In this document: positions 14,366 to 17,290 of the stretch, piece after piece
Numbering within the stretch: the stretch's first letter is position 1
How the letters are laid out: the number at the start of each line of letters is the position of its first letter
Made by a program: the position numbers and the translations under genes
Origin: Bacillota bacterium
GTDB taxonomy: Bacteria > Bacillota > Clostridia > Lachnospirales > Lachnospiraceae
NCBI GenBank assembly: GCA_023423335.1
Contig: JAFAFU010000028.1
Coordinates: forward strand, 1 to 17,290
DNA length: 17,290 bases
Reading direction: 5' to 3'
Notes under the pieces: model-generated
What the model was told of the DNA's origin: nothing
What the model saw: the letters and a program-made list of their open reading frames with translations, nothing else
The model's database searches: none

Positions 14366-15598
14366 CTAGGACTGTTCCTCCGCCTTCGGCAGAGGTCTGC
14401 CGGCCTCTACCATTACTTTACTCTTTACCAGATACAGGCTGGCAAGGCAGAGAAGGAGCCCGGTCGCCACAAGAATCCATTCCAGCCTTATAAAATCAGC
14501 CATCGGTCCGAAGATTACCATTCCCAGGGGCATCACAACGGACTGGATCATGCTGATAATTGAGAATACCCTGCCCATGTATTCACCCTCCACTTTCTCC
14601 TGCAGCATAACGATTGCCGGAGTATTCCAGAACGGCATAGCCATACCGATAAATGCCATGATGGCCAAATAGATCCAGAATATAGGTATAATACCCAGGG
14701 CTGCGGTACTGATTCCCATCAATATATCTGCCAGGGCGATGGTATATGCCCTGTTTTTAAAGCCTCCCCATCCCGCCATGACTAATCCGCCGATAATCAT
14801 GCCGATTGAAAATGTAATTTCAATGGCGGTCAGACGCCATACCTCATCCCCGAAGCTGATCGCCACCTGCAAAGGGGATAAAAATGCCACCGGGGTAACC
14901 AGGATGTAACAATAGGTCAGAAGCACCAACAGCTTTTTAACAAACGCATGCCCCCGGATATAACGAATCCCCTCCTTCATATCCTTGAAGTATTGGATCG
15001 GTTTTTTCTCCAGGGCATTGGGATGGTCCGGTATTTTTATAAATAAAAGCATAATAAAGACGGCCAGGGCGGCTGTTATTACATCAATATAGAAAATCAC
15101 CTGAATCGTAGCAACGGACAGTAAGGCCCCGCTAAGTAAGGGTGCGAATACCTGTAATATGGAGTGGATACTCTGATTGATAGCATTAAACCTGGTGAGA
15201 TGCTCCTCGGGAACCAACTGCGGCGTAACTGCCATAACGGCAGGTGATTGAATCCCCTGCCCAAGGGCTCTGATTGCGGATACCACGAAGAGCGGCCATA
15301 AAGAATCCTGACCGGTTGTAAATAATACCGCTATAATCAAGGTTGATAAAGCGATGAGGGAATCTGCGGCAATGATCAATATCTTACGGTTAAACCGGTC
15401 CGCCCACACCCCTGCGAAGGGTGCAACCAGCAGCATCGGAAGAAATCCGCAAATAATCGATATCGTCATCATGCTTCCTGATTTCGTAGAAAGCGTTATA
15501 TACCAGGTAATTGCATATTGTACCAAGGATGATCCAAACAGGGACACTGCCTGTCCTGCCATAAAAAGAATAACATTCTTTTTCCAATTCTTATTCAT
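14366..15598 (-). CDS. MFS transporter, MFS_3 / macrolide-efflux-like
   Basis: This inner-membrane major facilitator of 410 residues has about 12 hydrophobic segments. FMAGQAVSLFGSSLVQYAITWY at the N terminus, the GVWADRFNRK loop (MFS signature between TM2 and TM3), and RALGQGIQSPAVMAVTPQLVPEEHLTRFNAINQS are typical of PF05977 (MefA-type drug exporters). A charged central loop (KKPIQYFKDMKEGIRYIRGH) separates the two halves, and MGRVFSIISMI marks the second half. Export of a macrolide or other hydrophobic drug is plausible by family but unproven. The frame opens at ATG 15610. The ATG at 15598 is chosen because GGGGG (15608-15604) lies 5 nt ahead, whereas 15610 has no ribosome site. It is convergent with the permease across a shared terminator. 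Confidence 0.88.
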   Translation of the reverse strand: MNKNWKKNVILFMAGQAVSLFGSSLVQYAITWYITLSTKSGSMMTISIICGFLPMLLVAPFAGVWADRFNRKILIIAADSLIALSTLIIAVLFTTGQDSLWPLFVVSAIRALGQGIQSPAVMAVTPQLVPEEHLTRFNAINQSIHSILQVFAPLLSGALLSVATIQVIFYIDVITAALAVFIMLLFIKIPDHPNALEKKPIQYFKDMKEGIRYIRGHAFVKKLLVLLTYCYILVTPVAFLSPLQVAISFGDEVWRLTAIEITFSIGMIIGGLVMAGWGGFKNRAYTIALADILMGISTAALGIIPIFWIYLAIMAFIGMAMPFWNTPAIVMLQEKVEGEYMGRVFSIISMIQSVVMPLGMVIFGPMADFIRLEWILVATGLLLCLASLYLVKSKVMVEAGRPLPKAEEQS

Positions 15599-15610
15599 CA
15601 TAACCCCCAT

Positions 15611-15660
15611 AAAAATAATAGAATAACTGCCTGCTTACGCAGAGACAGTTATTCTATTAT
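15611..15660 (-). terminator. 15-bp perfect inverted repeat, terminator of the protease gene
   Basis: ATAATAGAATAACTG (15615-15629) and its exact complement (15646-15660) form a 15-bp stem, with an inner CTGC/GCAG (15631-15634/15639-15642). On the minus strand it is followed by TTTTT (15615-15611), matching an intrinsic terminator for the protease gene. The T-run touches the first possible ATG of the MFS gene (15610), and the upstream arm contains the MFS -10 element. Confidence 0.78.
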
Positions 15661-15684
15661 ATCTCTTCATTCTCATACCCGCAA
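15656..15684 (-). promoter_or_regulatory. Putative promoter of the MFS gene, overlapping the terminator stem
   Basis: A perfect TATAAT (15661-15656) lies 17 bp downstream of TTGCGG (15684-15679, a partial -35). Transcription would begin near 15649, inside the inverted repeat. The mRNA would thus have a short hairpin (AACTG...CAGTT) at its 5' end before the GGGGG ribosome site. Confidence 0.55.
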
Positions 15685-15721
15685 GAGGTTATTGATCGTT
15701 TGACCGCTTAATTTATAAAAA

Positions 15722-17290
15722 CTAATCCGCTGCTTCATAACCGAGCACAAAGGTGTAGGGTACCGGATCGCCGATATATTCCTCATCCAGGTAAATACTT
15801 ACAAAATAATCTCCCGGAAGCAGATAGTTATACATCATGATCTGAGTCGGTTCCTTCTCACTTACATATGCGGAGGTGACGTATTTATAGTCATAATCAT
15901 ATAGTACAAAATAGGTGGACAGGGAGCCGACCATATCGTCAAAGCTGATAATACCCAGCAGATTAATCGGACTTTCCACACTGAACCAGTAACAGTCACC
16001 ATATTCCGTCGGCATAATCGTTCCCACAATACCCGTAAACGGGGGTGCATATTGGCATTTCAGCGGATCCTGGCTCACCGCCGGATCCTCATAGATCTTA
16101 TTCTTTTCAAAGGCTTCCAAAGCCGCAGCTTTATATTCTTCATAATATTTTGTTACCGTAACCGGCCTTATCGTACTGATTCGGTAGATCTGATCAATAT
16201 CCACGGCAAAATTCAGGTTCTGTCCGTTCACGTAATACATGGTGTTTACACCGATCACCTCACCGTAGGAATTAATCAATGGCCCACCGCTGTTGCCCTG
16301 AGAGATCGGCGCATCGATTTGTATATAATTCACACCGTCAAAAGTCCGGGAGGCTGTTGTTACCATTCCGCCGGATATGGTTCCGGTTAATCCCAGGGGG
16401 CTGCCCAGGGCATAGATAGACTCACCGGCAAAGGGACCGTCCTGGCTGATGGTCAGAAATGGATTTTCCGAATTAATCCGAAGAACAGCCAGATCAATCT
16501 CCGCATCGCAGCCGACAATTTCCTTCACCTCATATTCCTTCTTATCCTGCGCCTTAACCGTAATCTTTACCGCGCCTTCGATTACATGATAATTCGTTAC
16601 GATAAGGCCCTTGTCGATAAAGAAACCGGAACCGATATATTCTGCCCCAAATTCCGTGACCGCAGATATTTCTACCGTCGCAGGGCCGCACAAGGCATAG
16701 ATTTCCTTGGCGGACAGCTCTGCTCTTTCTTTCGGTTTATCCGTAACGGTCACATTAATATATAATCGATCCGTGGTTTTATCGGATGCAATCACCAAGG
16801 TATCCGTGCCTGCCTTCTTTGGAATAATGGTGATGGGCAGCATATGTGCCGCTTTCGGTTCCTGCCATTCAAAGTCAATGACATCATTATGGCCGCTTAA
16901 GGTAACGGCAGTCAGGGTTTCCTTCTCAACCGGTTCATAGATGGTAATATCCACAGTCTGTTCCGTGTAGCAGCTGATATTCCCTGTAAAGGAGCCTAAA
17001 CGGTTCGTTCCGATGACTACCTCGCAGGTTTTTACCGCCTTCCCGGCTTTGGCTGTTACTGTTACCGTACCGGCTGCCCTGGCAGTAAGCTTACCTGCGG
17101 AGCTGATTGTAGCTGATGCATCCCCGGAAGCCTCTATGCTCCAGGTAAGCTTTTCCTTGGTTCCGTATGCCTTCGCTTTAAAAAGAAAGGTCCCGTCAAC
17201 ATTCAGATAATTCGTCAGGGAGGTTAATTCAATATAGGGGTCCTGAACCGTAACAGCCACTTTTAGATTATAGGTTTTGCTGTTCTGCTT
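15722..17290 (-). CDS. Surface trypsin-like (S1C/HtrA-type) protease with BIG2 domain, 5' end outside window
   Basis: The reading frame is open to the right edge, so the N terminus (and any signal peptide) is missing; 522 residues are visible. The first ~95 resemble an Ig-like BIG2 domain (LTWSIEASGDASATISSAGKL, then AAGTVTVTAKAG). The protease core has the full triad: His235 in VTNYHVIEG, Asp266 in DAEIDLAVL and Ser334 in ISQGNSGGPL (visible-fragment numbering). SGFFIDKGLIVTNYHV and YALGSPLGL are typical of HtrA-like enzymes. No PDZ domain is recognisable. The last ~110 residues look like a pre-peptidase C-terminal (PPC-like) beta sandwich (FTGIVGTIMP, YWFSVESP, LLPGDYFVSIYLDEE). An exported or cell-wall-associated protease is inferred. 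A GTG at 17260 is in frame but internal. Confidence 0.9.
   Translation of the reverse strand, partial: KQNSKTYNLKVAVTVQDPYIELTSLTNYLNVDGTFLFKAKAYGTKEKLTWSIEASGDASATISSAGKLTARAAGTVTVTAKAGKAVKTCEVVIGTNRLGSFTGNISCYTEQTVDITIYEPVEKETLTAVTLSGHNDVIDFEWQEPKAAHMLPITIIPKKAGTDTLVIASDKTTDRLYINVTVTDKPKERAELSAKEIYALCGPATVEISAVTEFGAEYIGSGFFIDKGLIVTNYHVIEGAVKITVKAQDKKEYEVKEIVGCDAEIDLAVLRINSENPFLTISQDGPFAGESIYALGSPLGLTGTISGGMVTTASRTFDGVNYIQIDAPISQGNSGGPLINSYGEVIGVNTMYYVNGQNLNFAVDIDQIYRISTIRPVTVTKYYEEYKAAALEAFEKNKIYEDPAVSQDPLKCQYAPPFTGIVGTIMPTEYGDCYWFSVESPINLLGIISFDDMVGSLSTYFVLYDYDYKYVTSAYVSEKEPTQIMMYNYLLPGDYFVSIYLDEEYIGDPVPYTFVLGYEAAD

Overview
The window reads as chromosomal DNA of a low-to-mid GC anaerobic Firmicute, most likely a Lachnospiraceae-type clostridium. 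This is inferred from a T-box-controlled trp operon, strong AGGAGG-type ribosome binding sites, Rho-independent hairpins and the protein families present. No insertion sequence, CRISPR array, tRNA or rRNA is visible.

Layout. Positions 1-7275 (minus strand) hold a complete tryptophan operon in the order trpE-trpG-trpD-trpC-trpF-trpB-trpA. It is followed by the start of a further TrpD-like gene that runs off the left edge. A sigma-A promoter (7246-7275) drives a T-box leader (about 6959-7239) with a UGG (Trp) specifier, a canonical T-box sequence and a 16-bp terminator. Uncharged tRNA-Trp should therefore switch the operon on. The E/G and G/D junctions are ATGA overlaps and B/A overlap by 8 nt, so translation is coupled. 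Positions 7301-9790 (minus) encode a membrane-anchored sensor with two PAS domains, GGDEF and HD-GYP, predicted to make and/or break cyclic di-GMP. An AT-rich divergent intergenic region follows, with two near-identical palindromes 30 bp apart.

On the plus strand come a small MpsC/DUF2294-like gene (10051-10416), a terminator-like hairpin, an orphan purE (10541-11044) and a two-gene unit. The first gene of the unit is a 625-residue DUF4914-type protein (11132-13009). Its sequence order matches ATP-dependent PEP carboxykinase: the KKG lysines, a catalytic-type His, a P-loop, a DD pair and an NPR arginine. The second is a permease of UraA/SulP-like character (13018-14247). This unit is the best candidate for an undescribed system. 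The unit ends at a bidirectional terminator.

The right end (minus) holds an MFS drug-efflux-type transporter (14366-15598). Its promoter appears to overlap the terminator hairpin of the next gene, a trypsin-like (HtrA/S1C-type) surface protease with an Ig-like BIG2 domain and a C-terminal PPC-like sandwich. The start of the protease gene lies beyond the window.

How the parts relate: the trp genes together convert chorismate to tryptophan, with supply sensed at the tRNA level. The other genes look like independent units. A possible CO2/bicarbonate theme across 10051-14247 is speculative and is marked as such.
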